Shown: positions 1-12,600 of the stretch, in pieces
How positions within the stretch are numbered: the first letter of the stretch is position 1
How the letters are laid out: every line of letters begins with the position of its first letter
Assembly: GCF_023101765.2 (NCBI RefSeq)
Contig: NC_064237.1
Coordinates: forward strand, 7,969,649 to 8,033,648
Length of the DNA stretch: 64,000 nt
Direction: 5' to 3'
DNA from: Spodoptera frugiperda
Taxonomy: Eukaryota > Arthropoda > Insecta > Lepidoptera > Noctuidae
Program-made: the position numbers and the translations under genes
The notes under the pieces: generated by a model
What the model was told of the DNA's origin: nothing
The model's database searches: none
Seen by the model: only the letters and a program-made list of their open reading frames with translations

Positions 1-75
1 ATATTTTGTTTGGTTGGAGCGTGGAACAAGCTCCCGGAAAATGTGATTTCATTCCAAAAATCGATTAGATAAATA
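1..75 (+). repeat. LINE C-terminal fragment
   Basis: Frame 2 reads a short peptide with AWNKLPENVISFQKSIR and then a stop at about 73. This resembles the extreme C-terminus of CR1/Jockey-type LINE ORF2 proteins. A short run of TAAATAAATAAAT at 340-353 may be the tail of the same copy. It lies in an intron of the phosphatase gene and is too short to place in a family. Confidence 0.45.
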
Positions 76-123
76 TTTAGTCAAGAGTTACTAGTGCAAA
101 TTAACAGGATAGGATGTTAAACG

Positions 124-246
124 TAATGTTTTGACGAGGAACTCGACTAGTTTCAACATGCTAGAGGCTCATATTCATGAACAGCATTCCGCGACACACG
201 ACGCGGCGATTGTCGCGGAATAGTCGAGTTCCTCGTCAAAACATTA
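124..246. repeat. MITE with 26-bp perfect inverted ends
   Basis: Positions 124-149 and 221-246 are perfect inverted complements (arm begins TAATGTTTTGACGAGGAACT). The centre contains a second GC-rich stem around 188-220. The sequence just to the right (267-290) is also found right after the hairpin element at 23160-23331, so the two are probably related MITEs. It lies in the phosphatase gene, downstream of exon 4. Confidence 0.7.
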
Positions 247-700
247 CAGTCGATAACATAATAATTAATTTAGTATGTCTCACGAAAGTTATAATAAGAT
301 GCGGGCATTATTAGTTGTTTCAACTGCCTGCCTGTCTATAAATAAATAAATATATAAAGGGCTCGGAACTTACTAGAACTGGCTGATAAAATAAATATAA
401 GATAGTAAATATTTGTTACTAAAATAACACAACATTTCCACTGATTACAGTAAAAACTTTCCTCGTCTTATTGTATCAATAAATTAACATTGCTATGGTT
501 ACTTTATCATTAGCTACACATAGTGTTTACAATGTCAAGTGTATTTACTCACAAGCCTCAACTTATAGTCATAATAAACAACAAAATACAAGTAAAATGA
601 CGAACTCATTTCCACTCTTTACAAGCCATACCTAATTGAGTGTACACGGAAAAGATGCTCATTACCATTTATGCTAATGAGTTCACGTATTGTTACTAAC

Positions 701-2094
701 CTAAATAATAAGAATGCAGCAACAGATGTGATGGTCCCAACACTTCCTGAATTGTTATCTCCCATTCTGTGCGCTCGGAAAAAGACTCTTGTGTTCCAAT
801 CGCAAATATATCTGGCACATGCGTCACTTGATTTGGGAAGATAAAATCTGCTAATTCCCTGTGTAAAAAAATTTACAAACACTTAATAATAACAACAAAT
901 GAGTGAGTGAGAGAACGAGTCATATTCCTATTGGAAAAAGGTAAATTACTTGGGTGGCGGCTGTCCATTCATGTTCCATGTTCCTACAAATATTTTAACT
1001 TCTCTATCTGGGAAGACATGCTCTAGTTCTGCAGCTCCAAGAAGAGAATGAGATGCAAGACGCCCATATAGGTAATTTCTGGAATGAGAGAAATTAATAT
1101 ATGTAGATTACAATATTTACATAGCTGAGGACATTACAAGAAGCGACATAAATTTAAGCATGTAATTTATAAAGAACTATTTAATTCTACACTACACTGT
1201 AAATGCACTCATGTTAAAAATACTACATAATCAACATTTAACCTTTCTCGTGCCTCCTGCGTGGGAATGAGACGCAGCACCTGTGCAGCAAGCAGCGAGT
1301 TACGTGCTAAACTGTCAGTGCTCCCAGCGCGCGAGGATGACCGTGCTATAGTCGACTTGGTCCTAATGCAGACAATTACAACAATACAATGAAAAACTTC
1401 CATCACCAGTACCAAAGTACTATAAACAAGGATTACTATACCTTCTTTTCCTGTCTAAAGAGCTACTCCGGTCACTTTCAGGCGAGGAGGCGCGGTACAA
1501 CGGCTTTGACTCATTAGATATCAAATGATCAGCTGATAATCTCTTAACAAATAATTTACTCTTTGGTTTGATTCCTTCAAATGATCCTGAATGTTCAAAG
1601 CATTTCTTAGCATCGTCACTTTTAGGGAACTTCACTGTAGCTTTAGGTATTTCCTCCGATTTAGTCTGTGAGCAGATAGTTTGATCACTTATACTGTTAG
1701 AATTATTCTCTGGACTACCTGTTACTGATCGAGCCTCGTCTTTGATAAGCTGGTTATCGACGAGGCTTTTAGGACGCGACCGTCTGAAGAATGTTCGACA
1801 GCACTTCGGATTAGTGTCGTCTTCGTGATGGTAGTTAGGTGCAGAGTGACTTACATTGTTATACAGCGGTTCTGCAGAAGAGTTTGGATGGTGTGACGCT
1901 TCTATACTGTGGTCGGCACTGTGAGCACTTTGAGCTAAGAAGGGATCCGCAGGAGAGATAGGTCGAGACGAAGTCTGCGCGAATTCATCATTGGAATCTG
2001 TATCGACGAAGCACCCAACTTTCGGCGATTTTTTTACAAATAGACGTTTTCGCAGTGACAATTTTTGTTTCGTTTTAGTAGGTGAAGTTGTCAT
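701..2094 (-). CDS. INPP5E: INPP5E-type inositol polyphosphate 5-phosphatase, 5' part (partial gene)
   Basis: Four joined exons: 2094-1442 (ATG at 2094), 1362-1243, 1078-950 and 858-701. All have GT-AG borders, and the phases join without a break for about 353 codons. The gene continues past the left edge of the window. The first about 240 residues are a Ser/Lys-rich, low-complexity N-terminus, as in the family. Exon 3 then gives LGAAELEHVFPDREVKIFVG followed by TWNMNGQPPP, the opening strand of the 5-phosphatase catalytic domain. Exon 4 gives VPDIFAIGTQESFSERTEWE, holding the Gln-Glu pair that helps bind Mg2+. The enzyme family removes the 5-phosphate from PI(4,5)P2 and PI(3,4,5)P3; in animals INPP5E acts largely at cilia and Golgi. 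The NWNDH and later catalytic motifs are not in this window. The assignment rests on remembered family motifs; the exon joins are read directly. Confidence 0.88.
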
Positions 2095-2629
2095 GTTTGG
2101 TTTTCAACCAACAGAACTATTAATTTATGTTACTAATTACATTTTTACTAAATATAGACAACATAACCTACTACTTTTCTAGACTGACATTTTGCGTTAA
2201 GGAAACTGTCAAAATTTTATTGATACGTTCAAAACACCTCGAATAATGTAACCAGAACAAAACATTTTAATAAAAACCTATAAGATTTTCAATAATCTAC
2301 CACATATTCACAATGATAATAACAACTACAAAATAATGTTAATATTATATTTACATTATTGTAGCCATAGCAACGGGTACCTTTTACCGTTTACTACTTT
2401 ACTACAGTGTATGAAGTTCGTTTTGTGAATAAATTAACATTATATTAATTCACATGAATGAATGAATTACATACATTAGGTACGTAATCGTAATATCGAT
2501 ATAATAGGAATGCACTTCTGGTATTTTACAGTGGGTGCTGACTTGCTGACGCTATGCTATAAATGAACAAGTAGAATAGGAAAGCAAGTAGGTAAATTAG
2601 GTAAATGTAGGCAACGTAATAAAATACAA

Positions 2630-2635
2630 TTTATT
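2630..2635 (-). terminator. Polyadenylation signal AATAAA of the Ly6 gene
   Basis: AATAAA on the minus strand, 22 bases after the TAA stop of the Ly6-type gene, with AT-rich sequence around it. The position is right for 3'-end formation, although the distance is short. Confidence 0.5.
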
Positions 2636-2656
2636 GTAAAAAAAAAGATTAAAAAA

Positions 2657-4772
2657 TTATATTATTGTTCCAACAAAAATGCTTACAAGTAATAATAGAA
2701 CACTCATTTTTATAGCTGCGCTGCTGCCTGTACCGGGAACAAGCAGATTCTTTCCGTTATACTCTGGTGTTGGAGATAAATTGCCACCGACTACCGACTG
2801 TATACCATCACCTGTAAAACAAATGTTAATAAGAAGTTGAGCCTGTTTCATAATGTCTGTTAAATCGAGGGATACTATGATTTATCTGTCAGCCACAGCC
2901 GCACTATGAGTGCATAGTAGGGTAGGCAGGTAGGTATTATCTTAAGAATAAAAAGTCTCTGCTGTCAATACAGCCAGTGGTTACCTATATATCCACTGCT
3001 TTATGAACGGACTCTATCTGTACCCTTACTATGAGTTTGCTTTACAAGATCGAAATAAGAGTGCGTTCGGCGCTCGGATTGGTTACTTTATTTGAGCCGG
3101 CCAATCAGAGCGCCGAACGCGCTCTCATTTCGATTAGGATTACTTTAAACGTAGGTAAAACGAAACTCGTAGGTTTGACTACGGTACTCTATTTTTAAAT
3201 TAAAAATGTGAACAAGTTACTAGGTTTAGGTACATACCAATATTACAACGGTCAGTAGTACAAGCTCTGTAAAAGGTCCTGAACGTATTATCCGATATAT
3301 CATGATTCAGGAAATCAGGCTGCGACTCACAACTTCGAGAAAAACTTGCAACTTGACCAATAGGATCCTGAAAAAAATATTTTATATTATTTTAAATTAA
3401 TTTTGATATACTAAAACCTTTGGACGATTTTTTTCTGGATTTAGCGTAGTACCTACCGGTAATACTATGCATATAAGGATATGAAGGACTTGGTCGAGAT
3501 TTTATTCAGTTTAGTTTGAATGGATCACAACTTATTTCTTTTGTTTTTGGTACTCCTATTCTCCCAGAGAATAGATTTTTTCAATTACTATTAAGTAAGT
3601 TTGCTTTGTTCTTGCTACAAAACAGAGATGTCTCTTTTCTGTGGTTCTTGCGACGACTAAAATAAATTGTAGGTATATGTACTTACCACAAATTCTTGCC
3701 TCAGAATGGTACAATACGTGTGTGGACAGTCAACAGTAGGTGTGTCATCGGTTATCGTAAGACAATCCTGGTTTGAGTCTACTGATGAAAAACTGCAGGC
3801 GTAGCATCGTAGTTGGCCTGGAAAACATTGGGTAATTTGTTATTTATGGTTAAAACTATGTGTTACTCCTGATCCTGGAAGTCCCATCATTTTTGTCCCT
3901 ATATAACAGGTGATTATCTCTTTTATTCCTTGAAGGTGCCAAGTGTTAAGCGTTAAGTGTTAACAACTCTATATAACACCACATCCACACATCTCTGCTA
4001 CTTCTTGTATTAGGTTGTCTTGATATTATGCAAGCCCTTGACATATTTACCTAGTATATATTAACCTTTCACTACGTAGGTATAATTAGGTATTGATAGA
4101 CTTTACGACCTTGAATAGAATAAGGTGTTACTTTGCGGAAATCCAAGCCATCACTACACAATACATTACATTTTTAGTTTTAATACCGCTTATAGATGTA
4201 TGCGGTGTGCATCGCAATTAAAGCTCATGCAGCAGAGGTGCATAAAAAGGTTTACTAGTTTTTTACCCTTACCTAAATTGCTATCTACATAAAAGCCTAC
4301 CTAAAATATAACCATCAAAAAAATCTCTGCGGGAGGTAAATCATCTAATGACTCGCGCCTTAGTGTCAGACTATTACTGATTAAAAACACGTTCCTACTC
4401 TTGCACTTAAAATCGGAGCTCCGGTAATCCGCTAGGTAGTCCACAGCTCCGGACAAGGCATCAGCCCTATTGGAAAGCTTGTAGATGATTTGACTAATGA
4501 CACTTTGGATATGGTATCTAATATCGTGGTCAAAATACGCAGTTTTACTTGGCAGTGACGTAGAAACTTATATTGTTTACGCACGCACACACCTAGGTAT
4601 GTATACCTACATACTTATACATTGTATATCTATTACCTAGATCCTAAGACTTACCTAGGTTTCATGTGTACCCTTCCTAATTGTTAACTAGGTACTTAAG
4701 TCCCAAAGGATACTCACCAACAGTTTTCCCAATAACACAAGCGAGCACAAACAACACTATTTTCATATCCAT
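2657..4772 (-). CDS. Small secreted Ly6/three-finger protein, probably GPI-anchored
   Basis: Exons 4772-4718, 3817-3687, 3367-3238 and 2811-2657 have GT-AG borders and join in phase to 156 codons plus stop. Residues 1 to about 18 (MDMKIVLFVLACVIGKTV) form a signal peptide. The mature chain starts with QLRCYACSF, the usual LxCYxC opening of the Ly6/uPAR three-finger fold, and the fold closes with CTTDRCN; eight cysteines are visible. The last about 20 residues are hydrophobic and preceded by a small-residue patch (GTGSSAA), as in GPI attachment signals. Insect relatives (quiver/sleepless, boudin, crooked neck-like Ly6) act at the cell surface in septate junctions or as channel modulators. Which of these is orthologous cannot be told from sequence alone. 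Introns 1 and 3 carry a SINE and a MITE respectively. Confidence 0.87.
3049..3134. repeat. MITE family G hairpin in intron 3 of the Ly6 gene
   Basis: 34-bp arms at 3049-3082 and 3101-3134 are near-perfect inverted complements (arm begins ATCGAAATAAGAGTGCGTTC) around an 18-base loop. A decayed relative lies at 49469-49560. Confidence 0.7.
4322..4458 (-). repeat. SINE-like family B copy
   Basis: Diverged copy of the family whose plus-sense unit runs from GGAGCTGCGGACTACCTAGC to TGATTTTCCCCCTTAAAAAA, with an A-rich tail. Here the tail lies on the left, so it is in minus orientation. It is in intron 1 of the Ly6 gene. Confidence 0.7.
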
Positions 4773-5263
4773 TTTGCGCAAATAAACATTCCTTTGTCAC
4801 AAAAACGAGTGCACTTCAAGTAATTTTTGATATCACTCATTATCGATATCGAATAACAATGTGGTTCCTTCAATCACTATCTAATCAAATTCCATTTATC
4901 TTTAACTCCTTTTAATTGTAATGAAATCACAGATCAACGATATTTTTTGTTTGATGTACCTAAATTGATAGATAATCGATCTTTCTGCAGAAAATCGATT
5001 AACATAAAACTTCACAATGGTATTTAAAGGAATGAATCAATTTGTGACGTCACTGTTTAAGAATGACGTGTTTTACCGAATGAGAAACGTTGTTCTATGG
5101 ATTGTCCTGCAGGCCAGGGTCTTTCCCACTCGAGTATTTTTAGTTCGTACCTACTACAAATAATTGTATGTATCTTATGGAAAGACATAATTTATGCTTA
5201 ATTGAAACTTTCTAATTGAAACTTTTGACAACAATTCTTTCTTCTTTCATTATTTCGTGTGGG

Positions 5264-5333
5264 AATTGAACCCGGCCGCGATATGTTGCGTGCGCGGTAG
5301 CCGGTTGCCAAGTCGCCACACGAACCGTGCAAT
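5264..5333 (+). repeat. SINE-like family D fragment
   Basis: Matches the right half of family D: an internal GGAATTGAACCC block, then GTAGCCGGTTGCCAAGTCGC, ending ACCGTGCAATC. Fuller copies are at 22417, 48846 and 59110. Confidence 0.6.
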
Positions 5334-5979
5334 CTATAGGTACATAGGTAAAACAGAAACAAATTAATTAAAATATTTCATTATACAAAATTACTGTCCC
5401 TATCTATAATGTACCATGTAAATAATTCATGTTACTTCGACCAGGAACCCAGTTAGCGACGCAGATGGCAAGCCAGTGGCCGGTGTTTATCTTAATTGCT
5501 ATTTCACTGGTAGCTGCTCGTGCATCAATCCAGCTAGCGAGATCCAGTCGCGTTGCAGACTCGCAATAATCGATTCCCATGTAATTACCGGTTTTAAAGC
5601 CGATAACGGCGCAGTAATGTAGGTGCGACAGACTGCCTGGCTGCCTTTGGTCATGTTTCATTCCATAGATATGTATTAGTAAGGTTAGTGGTAGCTATAG
5701 GTGTTTTGTTTATGTACGAAGAAATAAGAAGAGATTGTTTGGTTTTGGTTTCATTTATTTGTGCTGTGAAAATTAGGCTAATAACTAACTAATAAAGCAT
5801 AGATATAGAGGTAGGCCTACCGAAAAAACTGTAAACTATCGCAAAGTTTTTGTGAAAATCATCTATCGGTGAGGGATATCCCATTTGAATTAATAAGCAT
5901 CGTTGCTGCACATTTTATGAAATACAAGACAATAATTCTAAACTAACAAAGCGCTTCTTAAAACAAACAATTTAACATT

Positions 5980-8900
5980 TCATTCAACTGCAGCTTGATT
6001 GCGAATTTTCATCTGTTTACGATGAACTAAAATTTCGACGCCAAGTAGAAGGAACGCTAGTATCATTCCGTAGAGCAACACCAAGCAGACAGGATGGAAA
6101 TCAACCATATTGACGGAACCGAAGCTACCACCCATGACGGTGCAAGCCGGTTTCTTGGCGTAAATTAATCGGTTTTCCCTGTCACTCAAACCGTGTTCTT
6201 GAATCCTGATATACCTGTAATAAAAGGGTTGACATGTTAAGTATGTAGGTGGGTAAGTCAATGGCATGGCCACCTCAGTGAAGTTATTTGCATGTTGCAA
6301 AGACTTGCATGGTAATATTGCTATCTTATTACTATAGGGCGGTTTATTCAATCAGTAAGATGGCTAATGTCTTATATCAAATGAACCTAGTGTACCTAAC
6401 AGTTTTTGTAGTACATTTTGTATTTAGATTTCGTCCTAGGTACATTGAACGCGCGATATATTTTAAAGTAATAAGTGAATAGAGGCATACATAAAATATT
6501 TTCTTACCCGACTTTAAATAATTCCCCATAAGGAGACAACCTTCGACTACATAACCAGGGATTACTATTTGGAATGTATTCAATTTCTTGAAGCCCACAT
6601 TTTTCATGTTCTTGGAAAATTGCTGAAACAATTCTGTACCCAGTGCCTGTGTTCATATTAAAGGCAAATGGTCTCTGTGAAAATATATTGCGGACGTTAG
6701 ACGAATATTTTGTGATTAGATACTCTAGATACAGAAGACAATTGATTGAGGTAATAATCATTATTACCTTTTGCATAATTCTTACTCCTTGTTCAATGTT
6801 CATGACATTAGTCAGCACACCTTTTGGTGCAATCTTTGTGTCGACTAGTGCTTTCTTTATTGGATCATCAGCTGTGTATGCACTCTGAGAACCATCAAAA
6901 ACCCATTAAAGACGATGTAGGAAAAGAAAAAGAAGGATGGACAAAAGAAAAAATAATTAAAATACTACCGAAAAATAGAATTTGTTGAACGGCGCATGCT
7001 CTAGACCGAGTTCCAGTCTGGAATGCAGTAGATCAGATAGGGTTCGAATTTGATTAGATGTCGATTGAAGTAACACTACAATATTAGCAGAGTATGAAGT
7101 ATACAAGAATACAAATGCTAAGAAAACCAGAAACATTACGAGACGTCCTAAAGTCCCTGAAAGAGAAAGAAGAAAAACCAATTAAAATATTTGTAGATCT
7201 GTTTGAATAAATTCAAAGTATGGTAGGTACCTTTCAGCTCATTAGAGCTCCCTTGTTGAGAGATAGCACTCAAAACAAATATAGTAATGTCACTCCATGT
7301 GGGAGGTAAGCATGTTTGGTCTATCTTTTGCTAAAACAATGAAATTGACAATTAAAGAACAAATAAAAATCCAAGACATCTCCATGTAGAATTTTTGGCT
7401 TACCTTATTATAGTATTTATATTTCTTTGCATCCCATCTCGTGTTGATGTATAGTATAGCAATTAATATAACAATGAATGCACCAGTACATAACCAGACA
7501 CCAGTAGAAAATGGGAGAAGGAACAAATTGTTCTGGTACGACAAAGGTGGCTGTCTGAATACAAACTTTAATGTGATCGGTGTAGGATGGGTCAAATATT
7601 CCAAAATTGTCATACGTTCTTTTGTTATGAATGTTACGATTCCTAAAATGAATAAAAATTATGTGTGTTGAATTTGGTCATTTCTCAAGCAAGCAAATAC
7701 TACTTTTAACTTGGGGAAACAATTATGATTTCGGTGACTCTCTTTACACATTAAGTTAAAACGATAACACGCATATAAATTCGGTCAAAAAGGACGCCTA
7801 AATTGATTGATAAAGATAAGTGTGGGAGAGCCATGCTTCGGCACGAATGGGCCGGCTCGACCGGAGTGATACCACGGCCTCACAGAAAACCGACGTGAAA
7901 CAACGCTTGCGTTGTGTTTCGTTGTGTGAGTGAGGTTACCGGAGGCCCAATTCCCCCTTTCCCGAACATAAATTCCTAACTCCCAAAAAGCCGGCAACGC
8001 ACTTGTAACGCCTTTGGTGTTTCAAGTGTCCATGGGCGGCGGCGATTGCTTACCATCAGGTAATACGTCTGCTCGATTGCCGGCTTGTTCCATAAAAAAA
8101 AAAAAAAAAAAATGAAAAGCAGCCTACTTTAAGAGATAAATATAATATACCACACAAATCAGCTTCACCACGGGAAATGTCACCGATCATTCCATTCCAA
8201 GATCCATTTATGAAATAACCCCAAGTATCAGAGAATATTACAACTTTAGTTGCATTAAGAAAGTCGAATAAGGGTACAATTGTACGAAAGCTGCTTTTGG
8301 CAGGGGTGTCTATAAAGATGTTGCTGAAAATGAAAAAGAAGACATAATTAACAAAATACAGCATGGTGATGCAGAAGAATTTAATCCAAAAAGAGATTCT
8401 GATAAATACCCAAGACCAAGTAAATCAGTTTTAGTGCTGTTGTCAGAAATGGCAACAGAGGTAATCAAAGATTCTCCCATAAAATCCTTTCGTCTCATCA
8501 CGTTTGACTCAATTCTAGTCCTTGATTTGATAAAGCCAGTAGTAGGTGACCAGTTTCCGTAGTGTTCTATAATCCATTTCGTGTGGGGTTTTAATTTGTA
8601 AACTGCAAGAATATTAGTGGTTTTCAGAAATTTGTGGGTAAATACAAAAGCATATTCCCAGAAGAGGTACCTAGATGTAGGCAGATAAACACGAGTTAAT
8701 GTTGTTACTGGATTAATATAGGGAATCTCTACTTACACGTGTGTAATGACACTTCGTCAGTATTATTTTCTTCAATGATAATTACTTCTGAATCAACCGA
8801 AATCCTAATATTGTCGAATTCTGGAGAAACTTTAAAAGTTTCATCTTTTATTATTAATGATTTTCCAAGAATCAACCATCTGTACGATTTTCTAAACTTG

Positions 8901-9394
8901 TGGTTTGCACTTGCCTTCAAAAAAATAGTTTTATATTAAGTTTTGACCTAAACTAATTAAATGATATTTGGATAATTAAAAAAAAACATACCCATCTAAG
9001 GAAAGCATTCGCATCTTCACAAGTTCTGTTCATTATGAATAATAGATCATTATTGGGATAATTATCATTTTCAATGGTTTCATTTGCCCGTAAATATCGA
9101 ATATTCATCGGTCTATCTAGATTTGCTAGCATTTTAGCCAATTTCGCTTCTACAGGTGCTGTAAGTAATTTTTATATTTAATATAAAGTCAATAAACAAT
9201 TATTCAAATGCCATTTTATATTACCTACCATATTTACTACGTTTGTTTGACTCCCAACACATTTTAGCAACAACTGAAGTAGGTTTATTAAATGACTTAG
9301 CAATATCTACAATAATTTGCAGTTTACTATTTGTATTGAGTGAAACACAAAAGTTCAAACAAATTATATTTAAGAAGAATGTTAGATACTTCAT
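5980..9394 (-). CDS. Ionotropic receptor of the IR75 type, gene A (complete, 640 aa)
   Basis: Eleven coding exons on the minus strand: 9394-9229, 9158-8992, 8914-8737, 8602-8410, 8323-8151, 7642-7404, 7330-7231, 7156-6969, 6884-6768, 6674-6508 and 6214-5980. Every border is GT-AG and every phase agrees, giving 640 codons and TGA. Residues 1 to about 18 are a signal peptide. S1 of the ligand-binding domain spans about 230-330 with the family motif SDTWGYFINGSWNGMIG. M1 is about 340-361. M2 (about 408-435) carries TSYSANIVVLL, the IR version of the iGluR SYTANLAAFL motif. S2 includes DPWL-like NPWLCSRR, and M3 is about 606-626. IR75 proteins are sensory-neuron channel subunits used with co-receptors such as IR8a to detect acids and related odours. 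The Arg that holds the ligand carboxylate is kept (KERM, about 302). The Thr of S2 seems replaced by Ala (EHAP, versus HDTV in gene B). Lepidopteran subtype (IR75d, p or q) cannot be fixed without a tree. Confidence 0.92.
7818..8112 (+). repeat. SINE-like family C, near full-length copy with poly-A
   Basis: Begins GTGTGGGAGAGCCATGCTTC, passes through CGGCGGCGATTGCTTACCAT and ends in TTCCAT plus about 18 A residues. It lies in intron 5 of IR75 gene A (7643-8150). This is the best-preserved C copy in the window and shows the family's polarity. Confidence 0.85.
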
Positions 9395-9675
9395 GGTGAA
9401 GGCAACAACGGTTTGTGATGTCACAGTGAAAATGACGTAAGAAGTGTGTGCTACTATCATTTATCCGGCTATTAAATCCAAGTTAATTGATGATGTTTCT
9501 TGTTAATTGGCTATAATGCACCGTTTGATTGCTAATAACAAGGGTTGTCCTACCATTTAAGTGTTTACAGAAGTCATTATTCATGATTCAGTGCTAACAG
9601 TAGGTTTAGCTTTAATTCAAATCGCTAATCGTTCTACATTAAGTGCATTTACGTCTAAAGAATTAACTTTTGCTA

Positions 9676-12600
9676 TTAATCGTAATTTCCATCTTTCATG
9701 CATTTTAACTTTAGTAATACTTTTTCCCTTTTATGGACTAGTATTTCTAGACCAAGGAAGAATACAGCGACAATAGTTCCGTAAGACAGTATTAGGAATG
9801 CTGGATAACAGTCGACCATGCTGACGGATACGAAGTTGGATCCTCCTCCTGAACATTTCGGACGTTTCTCGTACATTAGGCGATTTTCTCTGTACTGCAA
9901 TCCATGTTCTTGAATTCTTTTCGTGCTGTTAAAGAAAGACATGTATCAGAATAGTAAACGATGCAATCTTAAGATGAACGTTATATTATTTGTTTGACTA
10001 TCAATTTGTTAATATGCATTTCAACTAATACCAGTCGTATGACTTTCAAAGTCAATAGATTTCAACTCCTCCTAAACTCTTTCATTTTCATTCGTATCTT
10101 ACCCAATTTTGAACATTTCTCTGAATGGGGTATCTTTTCTAACAGCTAGCCAGGGGTCAATAACTTGCAAGTACTGGATCTCACGAAGACCGCACTTTTC
10201 TCCTTCATTGAAATATTTTCCTACAAACTTGTAACCAACTCCTGTTTCCATGTGAAATGCGAATAACCCCTGAAAAACCAAAATTAGTTTTTACACCTTT
10301 TAAAGAAACAAGCACTATGGGATTAATATTGATATCTTTTATTAATTGGATTAAGGGATTCAAAAGGACCTTGCGCATTTGTATAACTCCTTCATCCATA
10401 GTCATGAATCGAGGAGTGGTGCCTGGTGGGGCGACTTTCTTTTCATATATTGCCTTCCTTACTGGTTCAGTTGCAGTCTGTAAAATATACATGCTTTTTA
10501 AGCTTCATATACATATAACTCTAAGAACTCAAATTAATGAAGACAGAACAAACTTACCGAGAAATAATATCTATTGAAGACTGTATCATGGACGCCAAAT
10601 TTGATTCTGGAGTGGAGTAAATCGTCCAGAGTTTTGATGTGAGAAGAACTGGATTGGAGGAGAGCGACGATATTGGCTGAGTAGGAGGTGTAGAGGAACA
10701 TCAGAGCAAGGAATAATACCAGCATTACGATACGGCCTAATGATCCTGCAAATATGACAATAAAAGACGTGTTATACAAGCGTATAATGACTGCCTAGTG
10801 ACGAGGGCTCCGGCTCGAAAAGCAGGAATAAAAACGGGGTGGTTTTTAGTCGGTAAAAGTCTGATACTAGTCACTGGATGATTTTTACATTCAAAAAAGA
10901 AAGTACCTATAAGATGGTCGCTTTAATAATAATGTTGGTGATATTTGTCTAGTTTTTTTCAAGGAAGTACAGAACAGTATTGTATCTGTATAATGTCCAA
11001 GTATACGTATACTTATATTTAAAGTGTTTAAAGTACCTACTTCAAAAACGTAATTACCCTTCAGCTCCGAAGGACTTCCTTGTTGACAAGCAGCTCCGAA
11101 TATCAAAATGATAACATCAACGACATTAGCTCTTAGTACACCTGCGTCTTTTTCCCGCTAAAAAGTTTAAACAAATAAAATTAATTTAATATGTTTGGTA
11201 TGTTTTTTTAATAAACATAACAATAATTGTGAATTAATTTTGATCTATGTTTAGTACTTGTAACATAAATTATTTGTTTTGTAATATTGTATATTTTACT
11301 ACAGGTCAAGTGCCTGAGACAAATATATAAATAAATAAAAACATCTTTGCTGTTTTACTGAAACTGCCCAAAGAAAATAACTATGTACATTAAAATGTTC
11401 CTAAATTGTTTGTCTGAGAATATTTAATTATACCTACATATGTAGCTACCTCTAGCTTTAGCTTCAAACTAACGACACAAGCATTGATATTAACCCACTA
11501 ACCGTTTCAATAGTATGTTTCGTTTTCTTCCACTCCCATTTAGCAACCAGTAGGAGTACGAGGTATATTACGAAGACCAAACCAACAGTACAATACCACA
11601 CAGTAGTATTAAACGGTAGTAGGAACAAATTGTTCTCATACGATAGCTTCGGTTGTTGGAACACGAATTTGGATCGAGTTGGCGTTGGACTCGCAATATA
11701 GTCTACTATCGACACTCTCTCAAATGTGAAGAACATGGGGGACCCTGTGGATGGAAAAGAGGAATGTACATAAATAAGAGACAACGTCACGCCTTTTATT
11801 CCCGAAGGGTTAGGCAGTAGTGCACATTACGGCACTTAATGCCGCTATACAATACAATGTACATTCACTTTGCACTATTTATGTTATAAGTCCCATGGAA
11901 TAGGGGGTAGGCCTATTGCCATATACTAGGCACAATTCCAGACTCCGTGTTACTACTGAGAAATTTTCGAAAAACCGAAAAAAGCCCAGTAATACTTTGC
12001 CCGACCAGGAAATCGAGCCCGAAACCTCTTGTCCGGCAGTCGCACTTGCGACGAGGCAGACATAAGCGAAAATAATTTTGTTATACTTTGACGCTTAAAT
12101 AGCGAAACCAATTTTGATTAATTTCGATTAGCAGGGTGATGTCTCAAATACATAATTGATTGAATAAAAAAAAACTTTGAGCACACGAACTTTAAACATG
12201 AGAGAACTAAGTTCCGGAATACAATTAGCTATTGTAATCGAAACTTGAAGTGAACAAGTTTCTTACACTGAATCCAATTCTAACTGCTCTAAATAAGAAT
12301 AGAAGGTCATTCTTTTGTGCGGTCCAAAAATACCCAGAGAAAAAAAAAAGAACTCAGTCATCGTTCGTTCGGAGACCGTTACATACAATGATTAGCTCAT
12401 CATCAATCAATTGCTTTGCAACCTAATTGGTGAATGGCAAAATGCTATTAGTGGCTATTCTTGCAGTGTTGTTCATCTTCTTTAAGTAATTGCTTATTAT
12501 GTCACCAGTTAGGAGTTGTTTTGTTGCCAATTTGTCTTAAAAAATGTATGATTTGTGTTACTAATATGGTTTAGTTTTTGTTATTACTTGTTTAGCCGTA

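Noticed and set aside
5404..5661. 85-codon ORF with ATG on the minus strand
   Set aside because: No signal peptide, domain, splice context or homolog recognised. It lies beside a SINE D fragment and is short enough to be chance, though its composition is less AT-rich than its flanks.
6643..6888. Plus-strand open frame inside IR75-A
   Set aside because: Antisense shadow of exons 9 and 10.
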